Below are positions 18,583-27,195 of a stretch of 64,000 nt of DNA, piece after piece; position 1 is the stretch's first letter, and every line of letters begins with the position of its first letter. The notes under the pieces are model-generated. The model ran no database searches. It saw only the letters and a program-made list of their open reading frames with translations, and was not told where the DNA came from. The stretch comes from Paenibacillus sp. FSL R7-0273 (lineage in GTDB: Bacteria > Bacillota > Bacilli > Paenibacillales > Paenibacillaceae). The DNA lies in the NCBI RefSeq assembly GCF_000758625.1, contig NZ_CP009283.1:3669501-3733500 (forward strand), read 5' to 3'. The translations under genes were made by a program, and so were the position numbers.

Positions 18583-19563
18583 ATGGAATATGTTAAATTC
18601 GGGAATACCGGTCTGGATGTCTCACGGATCTGTCTGGGCTGCATGAGCTTTGGGGAGGCGCTGCCGGAATGGCACCAGTGGGTGCTGAATGAGGAACGCA
18701 GCCGTGAAATCATCAAGCGGGCGCTGGAGCTGGGGATTAACTTTTTTGATACAGCCAACATTTATGCGAACGGCACCAGTGAGGAGTTCACCGGGCGGGC
18801 GCTCAAGGATTATGCAGACCGGGACGAGATCGTGCTGGCTACCAAGGTCTGGGGACGTATGCACAAGGGTCCTAACGGCGGGGGCTTGTCCCGGAAAGCT
18901 ATTTTGAGTGAAATAGACAAAAGCCTGAAACGGCTCGGAACCGATTATGTCGATCTGTACATCATTCACCGCTGGGATTACGATACGCCGATCGAAGAGA
19001 CCATGGGGGCGCTGCATGATATAGTGAAGTCCGGCAAAGCCCGCTATATCGGTGCGTCAGCCATGTATGCCTGGCAGTTCCAGAAGGCGCAGCATACCGC
19101 AGAGAAGAATGGCTGGACCCGCTTTGTGTCCATGCAGAATCACCTGAATCTGATCTACCGGGAAGAGGAAAGAGAAATGCTGCCGCTCCTTAAGGATCAG
19201 CAAATAGCTTCAACGCCGTACAGTCCGCTGGCATCCGGAAGACTCATCCGCGACTGGTCCGAAACCACGCTGCGCTCAGAAACAGATCACATCCAGAAAT
19301 CCAAATACGATGCGTCTGCTGAGGCTGACAGGCTGATTATCGAGCGGGTAGCTGCACTTGCCGAAAAACGCGGCGTACCGCGTATTCATATTGCCCTTGC
19401 CTGGCTGCTGCAGAAGGACACAGTAGCTGCTCCGATAATCGGGGCAACCAAGCTGGCACAGCTTGAAGATGCTGTGGGAGCGCTATCCGTAGCATTAACT
19501 GCAGATGAGGTTGCTTTTCTCGAGGAATTATATGTACCGCACCGCGTAGTCGGAGCCCAATAA
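18583..19563 (+). CDS. Aldo/keto reductase (YajO/YhdN-like)
   Basis: A 326-residue NADPH-dependent oxidoreductase of the AKR superfamily. Catalytic Asp and Tyr are in DTANIYANG (~residues 50-58), Lys in LATKVWG (~residues 84-90) and His in YIIHRWD (~residues 126-132). The start at 18583 is chosen because GGGAGGAA (about 18569-18577) precedes it; an upstream ATG at 18547 has no site. It is followed after 12 nt by a second reductase, forming a two-gene operon opposite the AraC_N regulator. Confidence 0.92.
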   Translation: MEYVKFGNTGLDVSRICLGCMSFGEALPEWHQWVLNEERSREIIKRALELGINFFDTANIYANGTSEEFTGRALKDYADRDEIVLATKVWGRMHKGPNGGGLSRKAILSEIDKSLKRLGTDYVDLYIIHRWDYDTPIEETMGALHDIVKSGKARYIGASAMYAWQFQKAQHTAEKNGWTRFVSMQNHLNLIYREEEREMLPLLKDQQIASTPYSPLASGRLIRDWSETTLRSETDHIQKSKYDASAEADRLIIERVAALAEKRGVPRIHIALAWLLQKDTVAAPIIGATKLAQLEDAVGALSVALTADEVAFLEELYVPHRVVGAQ

Positions 19564-19575
19564 GGAGGAATTAGA

Positions 19576-20433
19576 ATGGAATATGTAACACTTAATAATG
19601 GCGTTCAAATGCCGGTACTGGGATACGGGGTATATCAGATCCCGGATGCTGAGGAATGCGAAAGATGTGTATCGGACGCGATCAGCGCCGGTTACCGCTC
19701 GATAGATACGGCACAGGCATACCGCAATGAAGAGGCTGTCGGACACGCAATCAAGAAAAGCGGAGTAGCGAGGGAAGAGTTCTTCATCACCACCAAGGTC
19801 TGGATCTCCAACGCCGGCTATAAACGTGCCAAAGCATCTATTGAGGAATCCATGCGCAAGCTGCAGCTCGACTACCTCGATCTGGTGCTGATCCATCAGC
19901 CGTTTAACGATTATTACGGAACCTACCGGGCGATGGAGGAGCTCTACAAGGCAGGTAAGATCAGAGCCATCGGCGTAAGTAATTTCTATCCGGACAGATA
20001 CATCGATCTGGTGAAATTCAGCGAAGTCGTTCCGGCCGTCAACCAGGTGGAGACCCATGTCTTCCATCAGCAGACAGCAGCCCATGAGATTATGAAAAAA
20101 TACAACACACAGATCGAGTCCTGGGGTCCGTTTGCCGAAGGCAGGAACAACTTCTTCACCAACGCCACCCTTCAGGAGGTCGGTGATCAATATAACAAAT
20201 CCGTAGCCCAGGTTGCTCTTCGTTATCTGATCCAGCGCGGCATTGTTGTTATTCCAAAGACCGTCAGCAAGGACCGGATGGTGCAGAATATCAATGTGTT
20301 CGATTTTGAACTGACTGCCTCAGATATGGATACAATTGCGGCTCTCGATACAGGGGAAAGTGCGTTTTTCTCCCACGCAGATCCGCAAACGGTAGAATTT
20401 ATGACGGATTACGGTAAAAAAGGTCTGGAATAA
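19576..20433 (+). CDS. Aldo/keto reductase (2,5-diketogluconate reductase/DkgA type)
   Basis: A 285-residue AKR with catalytic Asp and Tyr in DTAQAYRNE, Lys in TTKVWI, His in LIHQPFND, and the NADPH phosphate-binding PKTVSKDR near residues 235-242. AAGGAGG at 19562-19568 precedes the ATG, and only 12 nt separate it from the upstream AKR. DkgA-type enzymes reduce methylglyoxal and other small aldehydes. It belongs to a different AKR branch from its neighbour, so this is not a local duplication. Confidence 0.93.
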   Translation: MEYVTLNNGVQMPVLGYGVYQIPDAEECERCVSDAISAGYRSIDTAQAYRNEEAVGHAIKKSGVAREEFFITTKVWISNAGYKRAKASIEESMRKLQLDYLDLVLIHQPFNDYYGTYRAMEELYKAGKIRAIGVSNFYPDRYIDLVKFSEVVPAVNQVETHVFHQQTAAHEIMKKYNTQIESWGPFAEGRNNFFTNATLQEVGDQYNKSVAQVALRYLIQRGIVVIPKTVSKDRMVQNINVFDFELTASDMDTIAALDTGESAFFSHADPQTVEFMTDYGKKGLE

Positions 20434-20449
20434 GAACAGACAATTGTAG

Positions 20450-20481
20450 AAGAGCCTGCCGGGTGCAGGCTCTTTGTGTTT
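20450..20481 (+). terminator. Terminator-like hairpin after the AKR pair
   Basis: AGAGCCTGC pairs with GCAGGCTCT around a 5-nt loop, followed by an interrupted T run. It separates the reductases from the AraC gene downstream. Confidence 0.8.
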
Positions 20482-20538
20482 CTTGCTATAATGGTACCGG
20501 ATCAGATAAGGGGAAAGCGGATTGGGGAGATACAGAAG

Positions 20539-21303
20539 ATGATGAATATATACGGGGCAGAACATCACCTGCTCGTCCTGTCGGACACCATTGATGCGGA
20601 TGAACATGCGCATTCCTTTGTACAGGTAACCATAGCGCTTCGGGGCGAACTCGACATTGCTCTGGACGGAAGGACGATTCACTGTAACGGAATTGCGATG
20701 GATTCGAACGTCTTACATCGTTTGAATGGAACGGGGACACCGCTAATGCTGCTGCTGATCGACGGAACCTCGGATATAGCAGCCGGTTTCAGGCAGCAGA
20801 TTGACGGCTGCGGTTACTGTCTGCTCCCGCCTGAGTTGGTGGAGAAGATAAGCAGATTTGTTCAGGAGCAATGCACAGGAATCACAGACAGCAGCAGCTA
20901 CAGCCTCTTTTTCCGGCAGCTAATGAAACTGTTCGGGCTGGACAATGTGCAGACAGGTATATCGGACACAAGAATCCAGGATTTGATTACACTCATTAGG
21001 GATTGCCGTGATTCTGAGCATTCTGTTGGTGAGTTCGCCAATCAGCTGGGACTTTCGGGCAGCAGGCTGTCCCATCTGTTTAAGGAGAATACGGGAACTT
21101 CCCTGAGCGGATATATCGTGCTGCATAAGCTGCAAAAAGCAGTTTATTTGATTTTTAACGGAGCTCCAATTACGGAAGCAGCGATGGAAGCAGGCTTTGA
21201 CAGTCCTTCACACTTTGCCGCGACAAGCAAACGGATGCTGGGAATGTCGGCGAGGGAAATCCGCAGGGATAGCGTTTTTTTGAAAGTTTCCTGCCTGCAC
21301 TAA
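20539..21303 (+). CDS. AraC family transcriptional regulator
   Basis: About 254 residues: an N-terminal cupin-like sensor (HAHSFVQVTIAL, residues ~19-30) and a C-terminal double HTH (residues ~155-250, LGLSGSRLSHLFKENTGTS and FDSPSHFAATSKRML). The start at 20539 has GGGGAG upstream; the longer reading from 20476 begins inside the terminator and has no site. Its target is unclear; the AKR pair upstream and the transglutaminase-like gene 30 nt downstream are candidates. Confidence 0.88.
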   Translation: MMNIYGAEHHLLVLSDTIDADEHAHSFVQVTIALRGELDIALDGRTIHCNGIAMDSNVLHRLNGTGTPLMLLLIDGTSDIAAGFRQQIDGCGYCLLPPELVEKISRFVQEQCTGITDSSSYSLFFRQLMKLFGLDNVQTGISDTRIQDLITLIRDCRDSEHSVGEFANQLGLSGSRLSHLFKENTGTSLSGYIVLHKLQKAVYLIFNGAPITEAAMEAGFDSPSHFAATSKRMLGMSAREIRRDSVFLKVSCLH

Positions 21304-21333
21304 CCGTACAATAAGTACAGGAGGTGTTAAACC

Positions 21334-22044
21334 ATGACTGTACACTTGTCGGAGACAGCATTATTGAATTACTCGCATCCGCAGATTAAGCAGCTGATTC
21401 ATGAGCAAGGCTGGCTGCAGCTTCCGGTCAAGGAGCAAATACTGCAAATCTATAACTACGTCCGTGACGAAATTCAGTTCGGCTATAACCGTGCAGATGC
21501 TATTGCGGCTTCTGAAATTTTAAGAGACGGCTACGGGCAATGCAATACTAAAGGGATTCTATTCATGGCTCTGCTCAGAGCCGTTGGAATTCCGTGCCGG
21601 ATGCATGGATTCACCATTCATAAGGAGCTGCAAAAGGGGGCGATGAAGGGCTGGTATTACCGGCTCTCCCCGCAGGAAATCGTCCATAGCTGGGTTGAAG
21701 TCAGGTATAAGGACATGTGGCTAAATATCGAGGGCTTTATCCTTGACGTTCCTTATTTAAGCAAGCTTCAGGAAAAATTCGCAGACTGCCCGGAAGGGTT
21801 TTGCGGCTACGGCGCTGCCACTGATAACCTGCTCAACCCCTCAATATACTGGGATGAAAACGATACGTATATTCAAAAGGAAGGTATCGTTCAGGATTTC
21901 GGAATATTTGACAGTCCCGACGAATTCTTCGCGGTGCACCGGCAGGAGCTGGGCCCGCTGCGTGAGGCTGTATTTGTACATATTGTCCGTCATCTGATGA
22001 ACCGCAATGTCCAGAAGATACGGCAAGCTAAGGCCGAATCATGA
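21334..22044 (+). CDS. Transglutaminase-like cysteine protease-fold protein
   Basis: A 236-residue protein of the transglutaminase core superfamily. The active-site Cys is in GYGQCNTKG (~residue 70) and the His in VHSWVEV (~residue 112). The third member is less clear, since an IEG segment follows where Asp is usual. No signal peptide, so it is probably cytoplasmic. CAGGAGGTG precedes the start. It follows the AraC gene by 30 nt and may be co-transcribed with it. The substrate is unknown. Confidence 0.82.
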   Translation: MTVHLSETALLNYSHPQIKQLIHEQGWLQLPVKEQILQIYNYVRDEIQFGYNRADAIAASEILRDGYGQCNTKGILFMALLRAVGIPCRMHGFTIHKELQKGAMKGWYYRLSPQEIVHSWVEVRYKDMWLNIEGFILDVPYLSKLQEKFADCPEGFCGYGAATDNLLNPSIYWDENDTYIQKEGIVQDFGIFDSPDEFFAVHRQELGPLREAVFVHIVRHLMNRNVQKIRQAKAES

Positions 22045-22051
22045 ATTGCAG

Positions 22052-22083
22052 AAAAAGCCACTCATTGGATGAGTGGCTTTTTC
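22052..22083. terminator. Bidirectional terminator overlapping the 3' end of the GH13 gene
   Basis: AAAAAGCCACTCAT pairs with ATGAGTGGCTTTTT around a tiny loop, so each strand has a T tract. It lies just after the transglutaminase stop and contains the stop codon of the convergent GH13 gene at 22062-22064. The hairpin therefore doubles as the last codons of that gene. Confidence 0.9.
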
Positions 22084-23780
22084 TCCTGATATCTCCGGTA
22101 CACCAGCCCTTCATAAGGCTTAAGGGAGCCTTGCCGGTGGCATTTCGGCTCAGCCTCATCCGGATAGTTACCGAACAGAAAGTCTGCGCCTTCCAGCCGC
22201 TCGGCTTCTTCCTCCGGAAGCTCCCAATGCGCCTCTTCAGCTGTGAAGTTGAGCAGAATCAGCCACTCCTCATCCTCATCATGGCGGGAATAGGCAAAGA
22301 TCTGCTGATGCTCCTTTAGCATGAGGTCGAACTCACCATATACCATTACCGGATGGTCCTTACGCAGACGGATCAGCTTTTTGTAGAATTGGAATACCGA
22401 ATCCGGATCGTTTTTCTGTTGAAGCAGATTAACCTCCTCATAATCCGGATGCACCGGCAGCCATGGCTGTCCGGAAGTAAAGCCGGCGTTCGGGCTGCTG
22501 TCCCACTGCATCGGGGTACGGGCGTGATCCCGTGATTTGCGGCGGATGCGCTCCATAATAAGCTCCTCCGGTTCACCCCGTTCTTTAACCATTACATCAT
22601 AATACGAGTGTGACTGCTGGTCGTTGAAATCCTCTATGCGGCGCAGTCCGGGATGATTGGTCATGCCAAGCTCTTCACCCTGAAGAATGAACGGGGTGCC
22701 CTTTAACGTATGCAGCAGAATGGCCAGCATCTTGGCCGATTCCACCCGGTATTTGCCCTGATCCCCAAAGGTCGCCACCATCCGGGGCTGATCATGGTTA
22801 CTGAGATACAGCCCGAACCAGCCTCCCGGTTCACCGACATCCTTTTGCCACATAATCATTACCTCACGCAGGTCATCCAGATCCCACTCCTTGCTCTGCC
22901 ACTGATCCTCCTCGCAATCAGCCAGCTTGGAGGCCTCCGCCGATAGGACCATGCTCAGCTCCCGCCGCTCCGGCCTGGTGTACATCAGCACATCGTCTTC
23001 ATTGACCTTGGAGGTTTCACCTGCAGTGAATATCTTATATTTCGAGAATACCTTATCATTCATTTCCCGCAGGAATTCATGGATGTGCGGACCATTTTTG
23101 GTATAGGGCTCACCGTTTGCCTGCAGCTTGGTCTTGTCCGTATCCGGAAACCGCTGATCCTTAGAGATCGAATTAATTGCATCCATACGGAAGCCGTCAA
23201 TGCCCTTATTCAGCCAAAAGGTCATGATCTTATGCATTTCGGCCCGGAGCTGAGGATTGTCCCAGTTCAAATCAGGCTGCCTGGCGTTGTATAAATGCAG
23301 ATAATATTCACCGCTGCCTTCGTCGAAGGTCCAGGCAGGCTTGCCGAGATAGGACGTCCAGTTGTTGGGTGGACCACCGTCTTCAGCAGCCGGGCGCCAA
23401 ATATAGTAATCCCGGTATTTGCTGTCCCTGGAGGACCGTGCATCTATGAACCAGGGATGCTCATCCGAGGTATGGTTAAGCACCAGATCCATGATCAGCC
23501 GGATGCTCCGGCCGTGCAGCTCCTTAAGCAGCCGTTCCCAATCCGCCATCGTTCCGTATTCAGGCTGAATCGCCAGATAATCCTTAATGTCATAGCCATT
23601 GTCCACATCCGGGGACAGATAGACAGGAGACAGCCAGATGGTATCGATTCCAAGCTCGGAGAAGTAGTCCGCCTGTGAGATCAGGCCGTTTAAGTCTCCA
23701 ATCCCGTCGCCGTTGCTGTCTTTGAAGCTGCGCAGGTAGACTTCGTATACTACGCTTTCTTTCCAGTAGGTCTTGTTCAT
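22062..23780 (-). CDS. GH13 alpha-glucosidase (oligo-1,6-glucosidase/maltase family)
   Basis: A 572-residue cytosolic glycoside hydrolase. Conserved regions are DLVLNHTSDEHPWF (region I), GFRMDAI with the nucleophile Asp (region II, ~residue 198), FTAGET with the acid/base Glu (region III, ~residue 254) and LSNHDQPR (region IV, ~residue 330). Length and QPDLNWDNP match GH13 subfamily 31. Ala follows MD in region II, where strict oligo-1,6-glucosidases usually have Val; this leans toward alpha-1,4 or broad specificity (inference). AAGGAG precedes the ATG. Its stop is embedded in the bidirectional terminator. Confidence 0.92.
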   Translation of the reverse strand: MNKTYWKESVVYEVYLRSFKDSNGDGIGDLNGLISQADYFSELGIDTIWLSPVYLSPDVDNGYDIKDYLAIQPEYGTMADWERLLKELHGRSIRLIMDLVLNHTSDEHPWFIDARSSRDSKYRDYYIWRPAAEDGGPPNNWTSYLGKPAWTFDEGSGEYYLHLYNARQPDLNWDNPQLRAEMHKIMTFWLNKGIDGFRMDAINSISKDQRFPDTDKTKLQANGEPYTKNGPHIHEFLREMNDKVFSKYKIFTAGETSKVNEDDVLMYTRPERRELSMVLSAEASKLADCEEDQWQSKEWDLDDLREVMIMWQKDVGEPGGWFGLYLSNHDQPRMVATFGDQGKYRVESAKMLAILLHTLKGTPFILQGEELGMTNHPGLRRIEDFNDQQSHSYYDVMVKERGEPEELIMERIRRKSRDHARTPMQWDSSPNAGFTSGQPWLPVHPDYEEVNLLQQKNDPDSVFQFYKKLIRLRKDHPVMVYGEFDLMLKEHQQIFAYSRHDEDEEWLILLNFTAEEAHWELPEEEAERLEGADFLFGNYPDEAEPKCHRQGSLKPYEGLVYRRYQEKKPLIQ

Positions 23781-23977
23781 AAGCAGCTCCTTTCACTATC
23801 TTTCTCGTAGTACATTACCCGAAATAAGCGGCTAAAAACTTCAAATTTTATGAGGTCTATCAGCGATTTATCATTGAACACAGGTAGAATAAATCTATGA
23901 AAATTGCTTCAAACCGTACATATTTGTTTGTTTCAGCTTCAATTGTAAAGATCATACAACCAGAAAGAGGGTAGCAC

Positions 23978-25786
23978 ATGAGTAACGTAGAGAACGCGGC
24001 GGGTGGAGAGACTGCTTTTCCCGAAAGGGGACAAGAGGAGGCTTTGATAAAAAAGTGGGTGTTAACCGGATTTAATCTGTGGCGGGATCTGTCGGTCAGG
24101 CTCAAGCTGTATCTTATGATTTCCATCAGCCTGATCTCCTTTGCCGTAGCGATGATTTACATGGTTGAGACCGGAAAACGCGATATAAACAATATAACTA
24201 CTGTTCTGTACAGTGTAACCATACGTTCAGCTGCCGAACTGTTTGGTGCGGACAAAAATCTGCAGCATATCGTGCTCGAGCACAAAAAATTCAGTTTTAC
24301 CGGAGGCGCCTCAGGAACAGAAGTAACGGCTGCGGCAACAGGGGCAATTATTAATAAAATTGATATTGCCAAATCTGAGCTGAAGCAGCTTGGTGTGCTG
24401 GACAGCATCCTGTACAGGGATACTGATACAACACTGAATATGCTGTTCGCCGATCTGTCCGCCCGTCTGCAAAGCTGGTCTGCCGATATCACACAGCCTG
24501 CTGCAGCTGCCCCGGCAGAAGAAGTCCTTGATGCCCAGTTGTCCGAAATAGGCGCTGCGATTGCCAGGATAACCTCCTCGTTAGAAAACTACTCTAAGGT
24601 AAGCATTACTGCAGCCAAAAACGAGGCACTGCGTAAAGAACGCTTCGGCTTCGTGATGCTGCTCCTGGTTGAGGCTGCCACATTAATTCTCGCAGGGCTG
24701 ACGATCCGGCATATTGTCACCACACTGCGAAGCGTTAATATCAAGCTTTCGAACGTGACCCAGGGAGATCTGACCGCAGTGCCTTCTGCCAGCTATCCAA
24801 AGGACGATCTCGGCCGGCTGTCCCGTTCGGTTGATACAACCATCAGTGATCTAAGACAGCTGATCTCCAACATTGCAGCGAGTGCATCCGTCACAGAGCA
24901 GGCTATGCAGGCGGTGCTGCTTGGATCACAGACTGCATCTGCACAAACGGATAATGTGGTTGGGAATATGGAGGGGATGTCCTTTCATGTGAAAAGCCAG
25001 TTAACAGGCATTATTGAGACGAGCCGCGCAGTGGAAGAAATGGCGCTGGGGGTCAACCGGATTGCCGCTACCGCAACTCATATTGCTGATAATTCCTCTG
25101 TCATGCAGTCTTCCGCCGCACATGGCCTGGAGTCGATCACTTCTTTGACGGATCAGATGTCTGATCTCGCAAAGGTAATTTCAACATTAGAAGCGGTTAT
25201 CTCCTCACTAAACAGCAAGACCATACATATGAATCAAATTGTGACAAGCATAACGGGGTTCGCACGGGACGCCAACCTGCTGTCGCTTAATGCCTCTATT
25301 GAAGCCGCAAGGGTAGGAGAGCATGGACGCGGATTTCTGGTGGTTGCCACGGAAATGAGACGCTTATCCGATCATTCCAGACAGGCTGCTGAGGAGGTAA
25401 GCGGGATCTTGCAGAAGACAGTCAAAGATATTACACAAGCATCGGAACTGATGCACCGGACCACTGAAGAGCTTAAAACAGGAAACGCCGGGGCAGGAGA
25501 GGTACACACGGTATTTCAGGAGATAATCTTATCGATTGGCTCTATAACAAGCCAGCTGCATGAAGCTTCCGCTGTGACCGAGCAGCTGTCGGCTTCTTCT
25601 GAGGAGGTTGCGGCGACCATGGGCGAGCTGACAGGCGCAGCCGAATCGGTTTCACATAGGGTAGGCTCGGTTAATGACGAGGCTGCCGGGCAAAAGAAAA
25701 TCCTGTCAGGCGTAGTCCAGTCCTCGGATAATCTGGAGCAGGTCGTCACGGAGCTCCGGAAATCGGTGGATTCCTTCAGATTATAG
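23978..25786 (+). CDS. Methyl-accepting chemotaxis protein
   Basis: A 602-residue chemoreceptor. A membrane span at ~residues 46-64, an extracytoplasmic helical sensor region (~65-220), a second span (~224-246), HAMP (~247-300) and a long signalling domain (~305-600). The kinase-contact hairpin has the signature NASIEAARVGEHGRGF (~residues 437-452). An unusual ~40-residue polar N-terminal extension precedes span 1. AGAAAGAGGG precedes the ATG. The ligand is unknown and no other chemotaxis gene is nearby. Confidence 0.93.
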   Translation: MSNVENAAGGETAFPERGQEEALIKKWVLTGFNLWRDLSVRLKLYLMISISLISFAVAMIYMVETGKRDINNITTVLYSVTIRSAAELFGADKNLQHIVLEHKKFSFTGGASGTEVTAAATGAIINKIDIAKSELKQLGVLDSILYRDTDTTLNMLFADLSARLQSWSADITQPAAAAPAEEVLDAQLSEIGAAIARITSSLENYSKVSITAAKNEALRKERFGFVMLLLVEAATLILAGLTIRHIVTTLRSVNIKLSNVTQGDLTAVPSASYPKDDLGRLSRSVDTTISDLRQLISNIAASASVTEQAMQAVLLGSQTASAQTDNVVGNMEGMSFHVKSQLTGIIETSRAVEEMALGVNRIAATATHIADNSSVMQSSAAHGLESITSLTDQMSDLAKVISTLEAVISSLNSKTIHMNQIVTSITGFARDANLLSLNASIEAARVGEHGRGFLVVATEMRRLSDHSRQAAEEVSGILQKTVKDITQASELMHRTTEELKTGNAGAGEVHTVFQEIILSIGSITSQLHEASAVTEQLSASSEEVAATMGELTGAAESVSHRVGSVNDEAAGQKKILSGVVQSSDNLEQVVTELRKSVDSFRL

Positions 25787-25831
25787 CTCCTCCTGCACAC
25801 AGTTAAAGTGTAATACCAGTTTTTGGTCACC

Positions 25832-25857
25832 GTTTAAGTCTCCTTCGATACGGGTAA
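25832..25857 (+). promoter_or_regulatory. SigB-like general-stress promoter
   Basis: GTTTAA (25832-25837) and GGGTAA (25852-25857) are separated by exactly 14 nt, matching the GTTTAA-N13-15-GGGWAW pattern of SigB (and related SigF-type) promoters. It lies 42 nt upstream of the lmo0937-type gene and 45 nt after the chemoreceptor stop. Which sigma factor uses it here is unknown. Confidence 0.6.
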
Positions 25858-25899
25858 AAAAGAGACAAATACCTCCTCAGGAGAAAGGTGGTACCTCTT

Positions 25900-26046
25900 A
25901 TGCTATGGGGCTTAATCGCACTAGTAGTTATTGCATGGCTGTTCGGCTTTATCTTTGATGTTGTCGGTAATCTTATTCACCTGTTGCTCTTTGTTGCCGT
26001 GATCCTTTTCCTCGTCAACCTGTTCCGCGGACGGTCACGGGGTTAG
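25900..26046 (+). CDS. Small lmo0937-family membrane protein
   Basis: A 48-residue very hydrophobic protein beginning MLWGLIALVVIAWLFGF and ending in a basic RGRSRG tail. Two short hydrophobic halves flank a DVVGNLIH centre. This is the pattern of the lmo0937 family of tiny membrane proteins, often stress induced in Bacillota. AGGAGAAAGG upstream sets the ATG at 25900. With a SigB-like promoter in front and a strong terminator behind, it forms a complete monocistronic unit. Molecular role unknown. Confidence 0.85.
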   Translation: MLWGLIALVVIAWLFGFIFDVVGNLIHLLLFVAVILFLVNLFRGRSRG

Positions 26047-26071
26047 CCAGTACACATTATTTGCCGAATAG

Positions 26072-26108
26072 AACCACAGCCGCCGGGTAAGCCGGGGCTG
26101 TGGTTTTT
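26072..26108 (+). terminator. Rho-independent terminator after the lmo0937-type gene
   Basis: AACCACAGCC pairs with GGCTGTGGTT, followed by T residues; 26 nt past the stop codon. Confidence 0.9.
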
Positions 26109-26167
26109 TGTATGCAATGAAGGACAGCATTAACTGTTAGTACGGTAGATACAAAGCATCAAAGCAG

Positions 26168-26686
26168 CTAGATAGTGTCTGCTGCAAAATTCCACCCCAT
26201 AGCAAATTCAATTAAATCATTTGTTCCTATGACGATATTCTTTTGGCCGATTTGCCGGCCGCCCTGCCGGGTGTAAAAGGCAAGAGCCGGGTTATCCCTT
26301 AGCACCCAAAGCATCATCGATGAGCAGCCGTTGCTTTCCAAATGCCTGGTCATCGAGTTAAAGAGCAGCTTGCCAATACCCAGTTGCTGATGTTCCTGTA
26401 ACACATACAATGCATACAGTTCTCCCCCGTACTGATATTCCTCATTACGATTATGGCCGCCATGGGCAAATCCAACCATTTTCCCTTTTAAGTCCTCCGC
26501 GATATATACAATTTCATCTGCACGCTGATTTTCAAATACCTGTACCCAGTTCTTAGCACGGCTTTGGACGGAGAGAGCAGCCAGGTATGATTCCGGTATA
26601 ATGCCTGTATACGTTGTTTTCCAGCTTTCAACATGCACAGCAGCTATTTCTTCGGCATCGTTAATAGACGCTTCCCGTATTTTCAT
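26168..26686 (-). CDS. GNAT family N-acetyltransferase
   Basis: A 172-residue GCN5-related acetyltransferase. The acetyl-CoA-binding motif A (EHQQLGIGKLLFNSM, ~residues 97-111) is intact and the N-terminal IREASINDAEEIAAVHVESW is typical. It is divergent from the interrupted merR gene across a 192-nt region. The substrate is unknown. Confidence 0.9.
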   Translation of the reverse strand: MKIREASINDAEEIAAVHVESWKTTYTGIIPESYLAALSVQSRAKNWVQVFENQRADEIVYIAEDLKGKMVGFAHGGHNRNEEYQYGGELYALYVLQEHQQLGIGKLLFNSMTRHLESNGCSSMMLWVLRDNPALAFYTRQGGRQIGQKNIVIGTNDLIEFAMGWNFAADTI

Positions 26687-27131
26687 AAGGCAGGTCTCCT
26701 AAACATTAATTGGTAATGTATCATAAATTCTACTATACAGCTAAGCTGTTCTAGTCGCAGGTTGTTTTTTAAAACGGCAGGATGATAAGATGCATAGTAT
26801 TAAAATGGTCATGAACCTTTTGTTACACTTACTTGGAAGGGCACGAACAAGGTTTGGAATATGAATTTTTTATAATAAATGGAAGGAAAGAACCTGCTTA
26901 CAACCATGAACAGCATGTTTTTAATCGGGGAAATGGCTAAGCTCTTTCAAATCGATATCCGGACGCTGCGCTATTATGATGAAATTGGCCTGTTCACACC
27001 GGCATCTGTGGATGTGCACACAGGATACCGTTACTACTCTATAGAGCAGTTTGAGAGCCTGAATACGATTCTTTATCTAAAAAAGCTGAGAATACTCCAC
27101 CCTCGATAGGGTGGGGATGAATCAGCGGTAT

Positions 27132-27162
27132 TTGACCTAAACCCGAACGTATGTGCTATAAT
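27132..27162 (+). promoter_or_regulatory. tnpB promoter
   Basis: TTGACC (27132-27137) and TATAAT (27157-27162) with a 19-nt spacer lie inside the element just after the left hairpin. Confidence 0.55.
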
Positions 27163-27195
27163 ATGAATAATATTACCAAAAATGAGGTGTCGCAC

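Noticed and set aside
27151..27195. Longer TnpB start at 27151
   Set aside because: The ATG lies just before and overlaps the -10 region, and GAGGTG favours 27196.
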